From positions 558,001 through 622,000 of the forward strand of contig WHUX01000008.1 of NCBI GenBank assembly GCA_015179025.1: a DNA stretch of 64,000 nucleotides, given 5' to 3'. The notes under the pieces are model-generated. The model was not told the DNA's origin. It was given only the letters and a program-made list of their open reading frames with translations, and did not search any database. The stretch comes from Terfezia claveryi (lineage: Eukaryota; Ascomycota; Pezizomycetes; Pezizales; Pezizaceae). Each line of letters begins with the position of its first letter. The stretch's first letter is position 1. Shown piece after piece: positions 22,740 to 36,932 of this stretch. Position numbers and translations under genes: made by a program.

Positions 22740-25700
22740 GGGGCGGGGAGGAGAGTGCTGTTGACATTAAATGTTGAGGGTAATCTCTTCTTCAGAGAAT
22801 GGGGAAGGGGGAGGGAGCTCAACACAACAGCAATAAAGGAAACGTTTACAACAAAGGATTCAGTCTACACTTCTGCTTCTGCTTTTCAGATTATTTTTTT
22901 ATTGATGAAAATCACAGTAACACAACCATAATAAAAATATAAAATGCATACCTTAACTTATAACGCGCTGAGTAGCAAGTTTCAAATCTAAGATAGGGAG
23001 ATGTTTCAGTAGTCCAATACATACATACATATGAACAAACAATCGCACACAACATGCCTCGCGGGCCTCGATTCACGGCCTTATTACGCAATCGCTACAA
23101 TGACAAAAGCCCTCGGAAGATTGCCATAAACTAGCTGCCTAGGCTGGTTTGGGATGCTGGCGAGAATGTGCTTTATATACTGTGGGAGTAGTAATTACTA
23201 GTAATCACCCTGTTGGCTGCCACTATCTAGAGGATCAAGAAGCCTCCTTGTCTGAGAGTGTGGGAAATTAATGAGACAACGAGCTGGAGTTTGCCCTAAT
23301 TCTATTTTTTCTTCTATTTATCTTGAAGCCAATAATTTATACTTTTCACTAAACATACCTCTAACAGCATCAAATTAGTACTACATTATTATAGCAAGGC
23401 CAGAAGAAAACAAAGACAAGAATATATTTAGGTAAGAACAAAAGATAATAATCGAGTACTAGGGAGCAGAGTGTTGGGGAGATGTTCTATAGAACAATGA
23501 ACTAGGTAGGTGTCTTTCAGCTGCAAGTGCAACAACGCCACTCTTTCCATTCCCGGCCTCTCACTCACATACGGCCCCAACCCTATACCCACGACTGGTT
23601 CGCCCTCGCCTCTCATGCTGGGAATTACTGATTAACGCAAATTCCATCACCTGAAACTCTGTGAATATTCGCTAGATCACGGCAAACAGAGTCAGGACTC
23701 TTTCCATCAATATGCCAGGAACGGCAAGGCCGAAGACAGTGGGCTGATAACTTTCCTAGTGCTTCCATGTTAGTATCAAAGTACGAGCTGCCAGAATAAT
23801 ACTTATGTCAGGGTAGATCACCAGATAATTTTAGAAACCAATACGGATATCTGTGTGGAATTAAAATTCCATTTTGACGAGAGCTGATAGATGCCATACC
23901 AAGTGTGATGCCACTAATTCACCCGCTGATTCCATCATGGATTCGCTTTGCATAGGGAAAATGTGGGCAGCCTGGAATCCGCTTCATATTCCTAAATGGG
24001 ACCCTCAGGTTAATGATGTCAAAAATACTTACTTCCGGTTTCGAGCTCTGATTCCCTCACGAAATGCAACTTCACACTGCGTGTGATAATGCACTTAACC
24101 CAATGTTCGTCGGTAATGTGTGAATTAGGCCGTGAATTCAGTGGACACCCAGACTCGCCACGTGGGCCGGCAGCTATATTCATAGAAGTCACCAGTACCT
24201 ATATACCGTAACAAGAGGCATTATAGTTCTCAGGCTCTAGTCGTGGGTATTTGTCCTCGCCACCGCTGACCGGTACATCGGCAGTGAACTGTAGGAAGTG
24301 CTTCTGTGAGCATGAGTATGTTAAGCTGGTACCTACCTATACATACCGTCCCATTTAGAAATTACTGTGGGGCAAAGGGACACCTAATTCTGATATTTTG
24401 GAGATATCTGGGCCGTTAAACCATAGGTCGATGCATGACCAGTGCCCCTTCAATGAATGGTAAACCACCACATAAAAAAAATGTGTCGAGAGTGGTGGTT
24501 CAAAGCAGCCTCAGACTGGGTGCTCGTCTAGGGCGTATAAATCTGGGCACGGCTGGGGCAGTAATGAGACAGGATAGCGAGTGGTAAGGAGCACTGAGAT
24601 AGGCAGCTAAAGAAATCGTTCCCAGACCGGCGTCTGCGGTTACCTGAATGTTGGCCCAGCCGCACCCAGTTGCGTCCCTGGGTCCGTAAAAGAGATGCGG
24701 TTTAGCCTTCATGTTCTGGGGGCTCGTCTGACAATTGCAGATTCACCCTGATGAAAATAGACCTCGTCCACTTGACCAACATGTGCAACGATCCATCAAC
24801 CCAACAGCCCAAAACCGGTGGCGCTCGTGAGCGTCCTCATGGAAGGGATTGCCGTGAGATATAAAAAACCCATGAAGAAACAGTGTGTATATCAGCAACA
24901 ATCACTAATATAACTTGGCCTATTATTGTAGATCTACCCATGGGGTGATCTAGACGTCGAGTCATAGTTCCCTGATCATAAAGTCAGAGGATATCTATCT
25001 GTAGCATCAGACATGCTAACAGGAAGGGAGTTTTCACGCCAGGCAAGCTTTTCGAGTGTTCGACTTGAGCCTTGGTGTAACCAACGTTTCCAACTATACC
25101 GTTGCACTTTCCTCTTTAGGATGTAACACAGTATCCTAACTGAAGCATGAACTAATCGCTGTGGCGGTCGCCAGCCGTAGTAGGTTTTGGACGACATTTT
25201 CGGTTTCACGAGGCTTTGGTGCGAATTATCGAGTGGGTCGTGAACCTCGGCTATATCATAGGAAGTTTATTTACACTTTTGCCTCCCATTTTATCATGGG
25301 TGGAGTGGGGGGGCGGGGGGGGGAAGAATCATGTCTAGTAGTTTGGGTGCATTACGCTTGAGCTTAAATTAAGCGAGATCGAGAGTTGAAACAGGCATTA
25401 TGCTATCAAGATTTTTACTATGAATTCTATGATACCCATATTGAAACCATAATTAACTAAAGCTTGAATGTTCCAGACTTGACACAGCATACAGGGTGCA
25501 TGAAGCCGATAATCTTTCATTTTAAGCTTTTCTGGTGATCATGAATTCGAGTGGAGTTTGAAATGATGAAGCTTGCCACACGCATTTGGCAGAAGTTTGA
25601 TGTCTATCAGTACCTATATCATGCATGCCATGACCTCGATCTATGTATCAAAGAATTGGATGGTCATGATCGCCCTGGCCTTTTTGAAAAAGCGAATTGC

Positions 25701-27252
25701 ATTGACCTGATGTTCCGAATCTGAGTGGGAGTAGTGAGATGAGAACTATGTGCAGTTCCAATACTCTTCTATTAAAGATCTACCAACAACTTTTATAACA
25801 TTTAGTCATGTATGAAGACGTATGTGCTGTAACTGAAAATGAGACCTGTGGCACGGCCATGAGCCACAAGGTTGGTGCTCAATTTCGCGTCATCAGTTTT
25901 ACAACCAAAAACCAACCCAGTTGTTTAGTGTTTCTAGAACCATGTTGAAATCAACTAGGTAGAATGCCCAATTATTATCTCCCCTTCTCCACTCAAAGCT
26001 GCTTCAAGTATGGCAAAAACATGGATACATGCCGTTGCCATACAAATTTGTATGAAAACGGTATGTACAGTACATGTAACTCCTTACACAATGCAGATCT
26101 GGTTCAGTTTGTCAGATTTCTTAGAATATCACAGGAATAGGTATTTCTTGGAAGCATTCCAGATGTAGAGCTTCCTGCTTGCTTCCCTTGGTTTTTTCAA
26201 AAGTGGTGGTTTTTGTGCAAAACTGCTGAAGGCCAGACACCAATGGCCTACGTAGAACTATTCATATGTACATGTATGCAACTGTGGGGCTGAATCAAAA
26301 GTATGTATGTCAGATTTTGATGCACGAAACATTCCAATAAATATATTAAAATCTCTCGCTTAGATTGCTGTCAGATAAACCAATTATCTCTTTAGACTAC
26401 TATATCTGCAGTAAAGGCATTCCTGTGCCGCATTCGTACAGTAAAATTTACGGCACAGGGCTATTTTATTGGGCAAATCTAAGTTATTATCGATAAGATA
26501 CCTATGCCGATATAAACTAGTCATCTACATCGCCGTAAACGTACATGTTAACGTCGTGATTTACATTGCGCGGAAATCTAATTTCCTCCTAGACATTACG
26601 CCAAGTTACAAGTTACCACTCGCATTCAGATCACCACTTCAGATCACCACTTCAGATTTTCAAGTCTTCATTCCTTCTATTCATTTATATTCCCGGCCCC
26701 TATCTTCTATTCGTCATAACCATACTACCTGACGTTCGTACGCCATTCCCTCATTAGCCACTAAGCATATTCCATTAACCTCTCCAAGGAAATAGTACAA
26801 AACCCAGAACACCGTGAAACCCAAAGTAGGAAAATGTATAAAATGAGGTGTAAAAGTCTCCAAGGTTGCGGGGTCCCACAACTCGAGTCCAACACTGGAC
26901 AGAGACGTCACACGTCCCCCTCCCATCCCCACAATATACACTAGAGAAATGCGCACATAGCACATGTATATACAAGAAATAGGAAAAGGAAAAGAGATAT
27001 GTTTTCCAAGTTGCACCAAACGGTGAGATCAAGGAAGCTAGATTCAGAAAAGAAATTCACCTAAAAAGGAACTAACTTTAAAAAAACAAAACAATGTGCG
27101 CCGAATTAGGAAATACCGATAGAAACCACAAACATGCCCCTTCAGCCTGCAAGAAGATGAATCAAATACCAATACAATGAGATATGAAGAAAAAAATTCA
27201 AAAGGGCCAAGCTCGGGGCATCATGATGACGCCAGTGCGACAGGTTTTGCTT

Positions 27253-27896
27253 TCATGATTTTATCGTTTCTCGAAGTGTGACGACTGGTCTGCGTGTGGG
27301 GACTTTCCATGGCATGCACACAATCTATAACACGTTCAAGCGTTAGCAAAGTCAGTTGAATTGCAACAGCTCTATTAAGCTGCTATGGGTCGGGTAATCG
27401 CAATACGACTAAAGTATGGGTTGAAAGCTTACCTCTCCCTCGGTGTGTCCCCAGAAGTAAACAATTAATCCCACAATGTAGTATATCGCCGCATTTGTGC
27501 CTTGGTATGTGAGTGCAGCTAGCAAAATAGAGATCGGGTATATTGCTAGTCGAGCAGCGATTGATCGGTGTAATGCAGTGTTCGGGAACAAGAATGGCAG
27601 AGGGTATTCCCAACACAATCCAAAGATACCTGCGACGATGTTGCAAATCTGGAGAATAGGGAACGGTTTGACTGCCGGGTCCAATGCCTTCGTCCACATG
27701 TCCCAGAAGATCTTAGGCCAGAAGAAGCCATGTATTGCTGCCGCTATTTGGTCTGTAAGGTGCAAAATATGTCAGTTATTGTTCTACGGCTTGTCCGCTC
27801 ACTCTGAATTTAAGAAAATAGCGCAGTTGGGTACTTACAGGTAGCTGCAGTGAGGATGATGAGTCTGGCGAGGTGGTTCTTGATGAGTCTTCCCAT
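27253..27896 (-). CDS. Small fungal membrane protein (DUF7727-like)
   Basis: Three exons, 27839-27896, 27433-27752 and 27253-27324, total 450 nt, 149 aa. It starts MGRLIKNHLARLIILTAAT, joins to YQIAAAIHGFFWPKIFWDMW, then ILQICNIVAGIFGLCWEYPL, TALHRSIAARLAIYPISILL and QGTNAAIYYIVGLIVYFWGH, with a last exon IVCMPWKVPTRRP after a GCTAAC branch site. Four hydrophobic segments are apparent. It resembles the widespread fungal DUF7727 family of unknown function (from memory). No paralogue is in the window. Confidence 0.85.
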
Positions 27897-28704
27897 TTTG
27901 GTTGTTCTGCTTGGAGTTGTAATCAATCCTTCTCTTAAGACCGAGGCCGTTGTTGTTGATGTGGGAGATCTAACTCGGGGGAGGATCTAGGGAGGATCAC
28001 GTTGACAAGAAGAAAGTGGCTACTGAGGGTCGATCTGGGCCTTAGGCGAGAAGGGATGTAGGCGGATAATATACTCCGGAACGAAATAGGTATGCGCCCG
28101 GCGTAGTCTGGTTCGCCCGGCGCAAGGTACCTACCGACAGGAAAGGGCAGTAACTAGCGAAGGCGTTGACCAGAACGTGATGACATGCACCGAAATAGAA
28201 CTGCGTAACCAACAACCGGTGGATTGCGTTAGCGGCAAATAAAGGAACCAAGAAATGAAATGTGAGCTAGAGCGAATTGAATGAAAGAAAACGGGGAAGC
28301 ACCAGGCGAGTGGGGGGGAAGCAGAGATTGAAAAAGCAGTGGGAAAAGCCAACTAGAAATGGTGATGATCGGACGGCCGCTGTTGGTTTACCTATGCGGC
28401 ACGCAATTGGTCGTATAGCCACACGCAGCTCATCACGGACATTGCCAGGATGATGTGAGTCCCCTCGAAGTTGTTCTATCCTCCGGTGTCTGACAGGGGA
28501 GTCCCTGGGGAAGGCCGTACTTTAAGCCCGAATAGCAATAGGTATCCCTGTGGTTGCATCATGCGAGGTACGGTGCACTGACTGGGCGCCGTGCAAACGT
28601 CGCGGACGTTGGCCTTCGCTTCCCCGGTCTCCGGTGGGGAATTCTCGCACGACTAGACTATTTGCACTAGACTTACATACGTATATACATACATTGTGGC
28701 GTGC

Positions 28705-28731
28705 AACCAGACTAACTGGCCTAGTCTGGTT
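28705..28731. repeat. Inverted pair of the AACCAGACTA motif
   Basis: AACCAGACTA and TAGTCTGGTT separated by 7 bases form a perfect 10-bp inverted repeat. The same motif recurs at many places in the window. Confidence 0.75.
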
Positions 28732-29110
28732 ATTGTGGCCAATTGGCTGCGTCTGTGGAGCGCCGAGTGAAAACACAAAGCCCATTGTTGACGGGGCGGC
28801 AATAAGGTACGGGGGTCCCATTGTCTAAACTTCCCCCCACCAGTAGCACAATAGCCTCGATACGGCCCCTCCGACGAGCAGGACAAGCGAACTGAGACCC
28901 TCGTCAGACATCCGCCCTGTCATCGGCGAATTGTCCTATAATGGTCCAGTCCTTCGTAGGTAAGTATGGTGCATTATATACCACAAAGTCTTACATTATA
29001 ACATAGTCTACTTAACAGAGTTAACAGAGCCATTGTTCTCACTTACAAAATGCATGGGTACCTACATCGTTGAATGCCTCAGCGGCAGGAACTCGAGACC
29101 GCATAGACCC

Positions 29111-29144
29111 TAGCCTGGTTCAATCATACGGTTGAATCAGGCTA
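29111..29144. repeat. Hairpin-forming inverted repeat
   Basis: TAGCCTGGTTCAA and TTGAATCAGGCTA are complementary with one mismatch around an 8-base loop. Confidence 0.7.
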
Positions 29145-29309
29145 CGTATTCTCTGAGTACGGTTTCTGCTTGTGAGGTCACAACCTCCTCCAGCTTGGGA
29201 ATGTTTTTGTTTTTTTTACACCTGATAGCCAATACCTTTCTATGGTAGCTGGATCGGGCTTCAAATGCTTTTTTGCATTCTACGGTAGGGCAGCCAACCC
29301 TTGCCATTA

Positions 29310-29454
29310 CTTGTTACCACCATAAATTGTTGCACGCTGCATTCAAGCTGTACCCTGGCTGAATTGAGGTATGGAGTTCAAGAGGCCTATGAGATTTAGG
29401 AATACAAGGTGTGCAGCTCGCATGCAGCGTGCAACAATTCATGGGGGTAACGAG
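29310..29454. mobile_element. TA-flanked MITE with about 33-bp terminal inverted repeats
   Basis: The ends mirror each other with only about three mismatches over some 33 bp, including the shared core AATTGTTGCACGCTGCAT (29325-29342) and its complement (29422-29439). TA dinucleotides flank both ends, as for Tc1/mariner insertions. The interior is too short to code. Confidence 0.72.
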
Positions 29455-30798
29455 TATAAACCAGCAGAGAGAAATGATGCAAAGATGCATTCGTGTTCAA
29501 CCATGCCCGCAGTCGCGCTATGACCTGAAATGGGGGCGCTTAGGTACATGACGATCGTTCTACACCAGCATATGTATACCCGTATTTGTACTCTGTAGGT
29601 ACCTAGTGTGACGGGTATTAGCCCATAATTGTCTCCGTGTGTAGAGTACCTATATATGTATATATATATGTATGTACGGAGTATGTAAGGCGGAATTTGA
29701 ACATAAAGCAACATTACTTACCTTTGTAGTAAACACTTACCTAGCCACTCAAAATTATCACGACTTCGACAAGATACTTTCGACCTACCTAATGTGACTT
29801 CATGAGGTCAAAATATACCAATTTCCCCGTACCAGTATCGTCTTCTCAGCGACTAAATTACCAACACCCCAACCAACAGCCCAGGACAATCCAAGACATA
29901 CGAGCTAGCAATGCCATGTGCCAAAACGTTAACCCTGTCGTTGAGGATGTGGTACCTCACCCAATCCTCGTCCTCCATCTGATTCAGAATAATAGGCGTG
30001 AAGACCTGGAATTCATTATTATCTCATGACTTGCCTCTTCCCCCCGCCATCTCGTTTTTCCGTAGATTTCCATGTCCCTCTTTCTTCTTCCTGAATCTTC
30101 TTTTAGACAGCTTCGATTGAATTGTAGGGTACTTCTTTACCATAGTTGATCGATCGTCCCAAGGAGCCTGGACCTTGCAATCAACATTGCAATATATCCA
30201 GGCATTCGAAGCACCTTGGGTCTGTTTGGGATCTAAATAAAATCAATATTATCATTATTATTTGATTTTATTGGTTTTCTGTGAGGTTAAGGGTAAGTGC
30301 CATGTATCTTTTCATGATCCTATCCTAATATTGTGTCGCCTGTACGGAGGCATTGCAGTGGACTTCCTCAGTTAGCCACCAGTACCTAGTACCTTAATTC
30401 CTACCTTCGTCGCCCTCTCTTCTCGTCATTCTCGTCGTCGAGCCGTTAGCGGTTGCCCAAAGTCTCTACTCTCTTTTTCTTACGCTTTCCCTGAAATTGC
30501 TTTCTCTGCTTGTTTTGCTGCTTCCTTTACTCATCTGCTAGATCTTTGTTTAAGGCGCTACCGCTGGTCGAACCCGATTTTGCAGCAAGCTCTACCGTTG
30601 CTGCGAAGGTCCAATCTCCAAGAAAGCAACGAAGTTGAACCCTCTTTTCGTTTGATCTCCGAGGAATAGACTTTGCCGGAAACCGCCGGCCCTTCGTATA
30701 TTTGACTCGCTGGACGACATACTATTGCTCGGGGCCTTATATCACTGGACTAGTTTAATCAACCTTTGATTGTAATTGCGACACCGAGATTCAAAGAC

Positions 30799-32679
30799 AT
30801 GGCAGAAGGTTTTGTGAAAAGAGAGCTTACGGGGAGGAGGTTACTGTTCTGGATTTTTTGGTGGGGTTCGCATTGGGGTCTCTTTGCTTTTGGATGGTAT
30901 GCTCCTTCACACAATACTGTGAGTGCTACTGATACCCTGAATTTAGGATGAAGCAGGCGAAGGATCCCAAGCTCGCTGGGCTCAACATTCTGGGATATTC
31001 AGTGTGGATTTCCCGTGGAGCTGGGCTTGCATTGGCATATGATGGTTCGATGATACTGTTACCCATGTGCCGAAACCTTCTGAGATATGTGCGACCAAAG
31101 CTCAGATTTCTGCCGTTAGATGAGAGTCAATGGTTCCATCGCCAGTGTGCATATTCGATGCTCCTGTTTACTATCATTCACACTAGCGCCCACTATGTCA
31201 AGTGAGTATTGCTGCTTGTATAGGTGGCGGTACCCTCCAAGCTAAGCTAATTACATATCACAGCTTCTTCAATGTAGAGAAAACTCAAATCAGACCTGCC
31301 ACTGCCCTACAGATTCACTATACCCAGCCTGGTGGTATCACTGGTCACGTTATGTTGCTATGTATGGTTCTAATGTATACAACGTAAGTATCCGCTCTCA
31401 AATTGTGAAGAGATGAAAACTAATTTTTCTAGCGCACATCACAAGATTCGTCAGCAGTGCTTTGAAGCTTTCTGGTACACTCATCATCTTGCTATCATCT
31501 TCTTGATTGGTCTTTACACCCATGCTGTTGGATGCTTCGTGCGTGATACTCCTGAGCCTTATTCACCTTTCGCTGGGAAGGAATTCTGGGCCCACTGCGT
31601 TGGTTATCAAGGATGGAGATTTACTTTATGGGGCGGTGGAATTTATTTCCTCGAACGTGTTTATCGGGAGATTCGTGCCGCCAGAGAAACCCAGATCACC
31701 AAAGTCGTCAAACACCCATTCGGTGCCATGGAGGTTCAGTTCCGGAAACCGTCGATGAAGTACAAAGCTGGACAGTGGCTATTTCTCAATGTCCCTTCTA
31801 TCTCCAAACACCAATGGCATCCATTCACGATCACTTCTTGCCCCTCCGACCCGTATATCTCAGTCCATGTTAGGCAAGTTGGCGATTTCACCAAGGCATT
31901 TGGCGAATCGCTTGGAGCAGGTCAAAATTCAAGGATGTTTGATGGATTGGATCCCATGGGCCAGTATGAGATTGCTCTTCAAAATGGACAGCAGATGCCT
32001 AACCTAAGGATCGATGGTCCGTACGGAGCTCCAGCTGAGGATGTTTTTGACAACGAAATTGCCGTTCTAATCGGAACAGGTATCGGTGTCACGCCTTGGG
32101 CATCAATTCTCAAGAGTATCTGGCACAAGCGCCAGGGTCCAAACCCACCAATGCGTCTGAAGAGAGTTGAGTTCGTCTGGGTTTGCAAGGATACAACTTC
32201 ATTCGAATGGTTCCAGAGTCTTTTGGCCTCTCTGGAGTCCCAAGCGAAGAAAGAGGCGCCCGGTGGATCCGAGTTCCTGAAGATCCACACATATCTTACT
32301 CAGAGGCTTGACGCCGACACGGCACAAAACATTGTTCTCAACAGTGTTGGTACAAACTTGGACCCTTTGACCGAGCTACAGAGTAGGACGAATTTCGGCA
32401 GACCTGACTTCAAGCGCTTTTTCTCTAGTATGAGGGATGCCATCAATAGAGGAAGCTACATGCCGGGTATGGAGAGCACATTGAAGACCAATGTCGGTGT
32501 TTACTTCTGCGGTCCATCGGTCGCGGCGAGAGATATCAGAAATGCCTGTAAGGCTGCGACCACACCGGAAATTGACTTCAGTTTCTGGAAGGAACAGTAT
32601 GTGGTCCTTATTCTCTACCTGCAAAGCTACTTAGATTCTGTGAGCCGTACTAATCGTCCTTTTACGACACAGCTTCTAA
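30799..32679 (+). CDS. noxA: NADPH oxidase NoxA (fungal Nox1)
   Basis: Catalytic gp91phox-type subunit producing superoxide; needed in fungi for differentiation and fruiting. Exons 30799-30896, 30947-31201, 31264-31383, 31433-32596 and 32673-32679 give 547 aa. The N-terminal ferric-reductase domain has the haem-ligand histidines in FHRQCAYSMLLFTIIHTSAH and TGHVMLL..FWYTHHLAIIF. The FAD motif is HQWHPFTITSCP, and the NADPH motifs are IDGPYGAP, GTGIGVTPWASILKS and VGVYFCGP. The family C-terminus FWKEHF is completed by a 7-nt last exon. No N-terminal EF-hand, so it is not NoxC. No regulatory subunit genes are in the window. Confidence 0.97.
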
Positions 32680-33369
32680 AAAGACAACTTGCAACATAAC
32701 AGTACGCCCTCTTGCTTTTGTTTTAATAATTAATCTCTCAATCTGCATTGACTCTCTATATCAGTTTATCTCGATACCAATTTTACGCTGTATGAATGTC
32801 TATTTTTTAGCTTGACAGAAGAAGCTGATAGAGACTGGCCTGGATTATGTGCGATGGGTTAGCATGGTTAGCAATGGAACTATATTTATATGTTGTGAAG
32901 CCCAATGTAAACTTCTTGCACTTTGCTACCTGAATATGTGATGGAAAATGATCGAATGTCCATGAACGTTGACGCAACACGGTGAGCCGCCAAGATGCTT
33001 GCTGGCGGAGGATGAAAATCACGGTGCTAGTATAATAAGCAAACGGGCCTAGCCCGGCCAAGTGACTAAAGGCTTTCTCTGTCGCCCCACCCCACGCCGC
33101 CTTCTTCTCTCACCAACCCCCTCCAAATTTTCCCCTCACCAAACTGTGTCAGTATAGTTATTGACATTTCACGTATCAGCAAAAGGTATCGACCGTCCTT
33201 CCACTGTCTGCCCCCAGGCACTTGCCTCACTCTGCTAGTGATTTGCAGCCCTTACCTATCCCACTCCGTTGCTCTGTTGGCTTCACACGATTACATAACT
33301 GACATCTCACCTTGGAACCTGGCTGGCTGTACAGATTTTATTATCGTCGTCTACTCAAGTAACCGCATA
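32680..33369. other. Intergenic between noxA and the Ran gene
   Basis: 690 bases containing the noxA 3' flank and the Ran promoter, which is C/T-rich at 33084-33130. No additional gene was seen. Confidence 0.4.
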
Positions 33370-34435
<1,066 letters not shown>

Positions 34436-35178
34436 ATGCACACAACTTTTCACGACAATCCTATGACATCACTGCAGCGGTCGGCTGGGATGACACCTTA
34501 TAGAGAGCCTGGAGGAAGAGCTAGGAGTTGGAATTTGATACTTTCTTTCTAGTCAATTCTCTTATTTCACTTGTGTGCTCTGCTGTTTTCGTCCTGCTTT
34601 CTTTGCTCCTCTTACCTCTGTGTATTTCATCTGTGAGAAAGGCCTGAATACGACAAATATCTTACCATGGGTGTTATTTTCTCCTTGATTTAGAACTTTG
34701 CTCTGTGGCAAGTCGATGCGTCATGCATAGGCGTCTCCAGGATTTGGCTTGAAAAGAGCAGGGAACTGCTTCAACAGGAGAACAGTTTTCTTTAGTAGAA
34801 TATGACAGTCAGATTTAATGTAATACGTAGATTTTGATGTCATCAAAATAAATCAATCGTTGCCAGGGCTCATGTCCAGGGTCGTCACCGCTTATTTAGG
34901 TGCTCTACCTTGACTTGGCACCCGACATGGAAATAACTACTGTTGCCTTGAGCCGATTAATGCATTGCTAGAACCTCTTCAATATATAATAGCCGCTTGA
35001 GAAACAATTCTCACTAACCTCGGCGTTCTATTGTTATCTGATATTGACCGTTAGTGGGGGGAGAAAGGTTCTTCAGTTCTTCACTGGGTCCTCTGCTCGA
35101 ACCGTTTCAGTATTATATCAAAGGCTGCTATACCTCACCACACTAGAGATTTTTTCTAAAGGCGTTGGAGGGAAAGGA
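34436..35178. other. Intergenic, no feature seen
   Basis: About 740 bases between the Ran and DNA glycosylase genes. No convincing ORF, repeat or RNA. Confidence 0.4.
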
Positions 35179-36493
35179 ATGGTGGAAGGTATTGACGTCA
35201 AGATAAAAACCGAGGTTCATGTTGGCTCCTCTGAGCAGGAGAAGAGTGCGGAAAGGTCATTGACGTTTGGGGCGGCTCTGGAAAGGTTTCTGTTTACAGG
35301 AATTGGAGTATCTGAGTCTGATGGGAAGTGTAGTGATCATGGGGTTGGTATTGATATTGGGGGTGCTGCTGGGCGTGAGTGGGGGATGAGTCCACGGCCA
35401 AGGAGGAAGGCTGCGGAGGTTGCAGAAGCGAAAAGGAAGTGTTTGGAGATAGATAGCGTGGATGGCAAGCAGGTGGTAAGGAAAGAGGTAGTTGGGCCGG
35501 GGTATGTGGATTCCTTATCGAAGGCCTTTACAAGGGTAGACTGATTTACCACTAAACAGGGGACGAAGGAAGACAAAAACAAATCGAACTGCATCAACAA
35601 TTATAACCACAAGCACCAAAATCACAAAACCCTCCAGCGGTAAAGATAACGCAACTAAATCCTCCGAACCCGGTACTCCCCGCTCCACATTTTCTACAAA
35701 AATCCCAGAACGCCACCTCGAACCCCTCCTCGCCCATCCAGCGCCCCTTCAAGACATCCTTGCCCCTTCCCTCCTCCTCATCTTCATCGGTACAAACCCC
35801 GGCTTACTCACAGCATACACAGGACACACCTACTCATCCCCTACAAACTCGTTCTGGAAGCTCCTCCATGCATCAAAACTCACTCTCACAGAAAGTGGCT
35901 TGCCTCTTCAAGCTACCGAGGATAGAACTTTGCCCAATAGGTTTCTGTTGGGGAATACGAATATCGTAGAGAGGGCGAGTCGGAGTCAGGAGGATTTGAG
36001 TCGGGAGGAGATGGTTCTGGGAGCGGGGAGGACGGTGAAGAAGATTGGTAGGTGGAGGCCAGAGGCAGTGTGTGTAGTCGGGAAGGGTGTGTGGGAGGCG
36101 TTTGTGGGGTGGGGGAGAAAGTTGAAGTTGGAGAAGGGGGAGAGTGGGTTTTCGGGGGCGCCAGTGGCGGGGAAGGTGTTTAAATGGGGCTGGCAGGTGG
36201 ATAGAGAGGGCAGGGAGTTGAGGATGGGGGTTGGAGGTGGTGGGAGTGATGAGAGTGAGGGTAAAGATGAGGGGGAGTTGGAGATCCCGGAGAGGAGTTG
36301 GTTGGTCAAGAGTGAGTATCTTGTGCCAACGCCGCCGAAGTATGAGGGTTCGTGGGAGGGTGCGAGGGTTTATGTGGTGCCTAGCACGTCAGGGTTGGTG
36401 ACTATGCCGTTTACGAAGAAGCTGGAGATTTGGAAAGGAGTGGGGGAGTGGGTAGGGAAGAGAAGGGAAGATAGAGGGTTTACTTTCTCGTAA
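35179..36493 (+). CDS. G/T-U mismatch-specific DNA glycosylase (TDG/MUG family, Thp1-like)
   Basis: Removes U, T or damaged bases from mismatches with G. Exons 35179-35501 and 35560-36493 give 418 aa. The catalytic domain starts with LLLIFIGTNPGLLTAYTGH (the GxNPG motif with its catalytic-site Asn), then PTNSFWKLLHAS, NRFLLGNTNIVERASRSQED (the minor-groove wedge region), WRPEAVCVVGKGVWEAF and VVPSTSGLVTMPFTKK. The N-terminal 150 residues are Lys/Ser/Thr-rich and probably disordered, as in eukaryotic TDG. A Gly/Glu-rich insert lies at about 36220-36280. The first ATG in frame (35179) is taken as the start. Confidence 0.9.
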
Positions 36494-36874
36494 ACCCGTT
36501 TAGTCTGATTTGTCGTAAAGAGTGTTCCATTTAGATATCATATTATTTTCATGGACTTGTATATTTGCATACCGGGATATAATATGGTATTCTGTATTTG
36601 TGGTTCTTTGCTCTGTTAGTTTAGTGAAGAGAGCGTTTCGGCAGACTGGGAATCACCCGAGCAAGCAAACGAAACTTACAACGAACGCTTTATCGTTTAC
36701 CCCTCACCCAAGAGAAGAAGAGATATCTGGTTCTACCATGAAAAAGGGGCTTGTAGGCCAACTTTGATTTCCGGCCATAGCCCTGAGTCATGAGAACAAT
36801 TACCCTGAACTCACTAGTTGTGCCCTATGCTGCAGAGGCTCGACAGACCTTACCAGATCTTTGCACCGACTAGG

Positions 36875-36875
36875 A

Positions 36876-36921
<46 letters not shown>

Positions 36922-36932
36922 TCCGAGTCCGA
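36875..36932 (+). repeat. GAGACC hexamer microsatellite
   Basis: About seven GAGACC units followed by GAGTCC variants. Confidence 0.88.

Larger units (their letters stand above)
21755..27252. other. Gene-poor stretch of about 5.5 kb
   Basis: No gene can be supported on either strand; all ORFs are short and without recognisable motifs. It has homopolymers (A28 and T31, listed separately) and generally AT-rich unique-looking sequence from 22850 onward. A direct repeat of CAGATCACCACTT occurs at about 26628-26655. It may hold old decayed elements or long regulatory DNA. Confidence 0.5.
27897..30798. other. Intergenic 2.9 kb with small inverted-repeat elements and noxA leader
   Basis: No gene found. 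It holds an inverted pair of the AACCAGACTA motif (28705-28731), a 34-bp hairpin (29111-29144), a TA-flanked MITE (29310-29454) and a TATA/GTAT-rich alternating stretch (29650-29685). The last 500 bases before noxA are C/T-rich and look like a long leader. Confidence 0.5.

Noticed and set aside
23428..24712. Short ATG frames at 23428-23616 and 24500-24712
   Set aside because: About 60-70 codons, no motif, no splice context; cannot be told from chance.
31413..32699. NoxA frame reading past the last intron to 32699
   Set aside because: The intron at 32597-32672 gives the conserved FWKEHF ending.
35502..35559. 24-nt intron option (35536-35559) in the DNA glycosylase gene
   Set aside because: Too short for splicing; the 58-nt intron from 35502 has a good donor and keeps phase.
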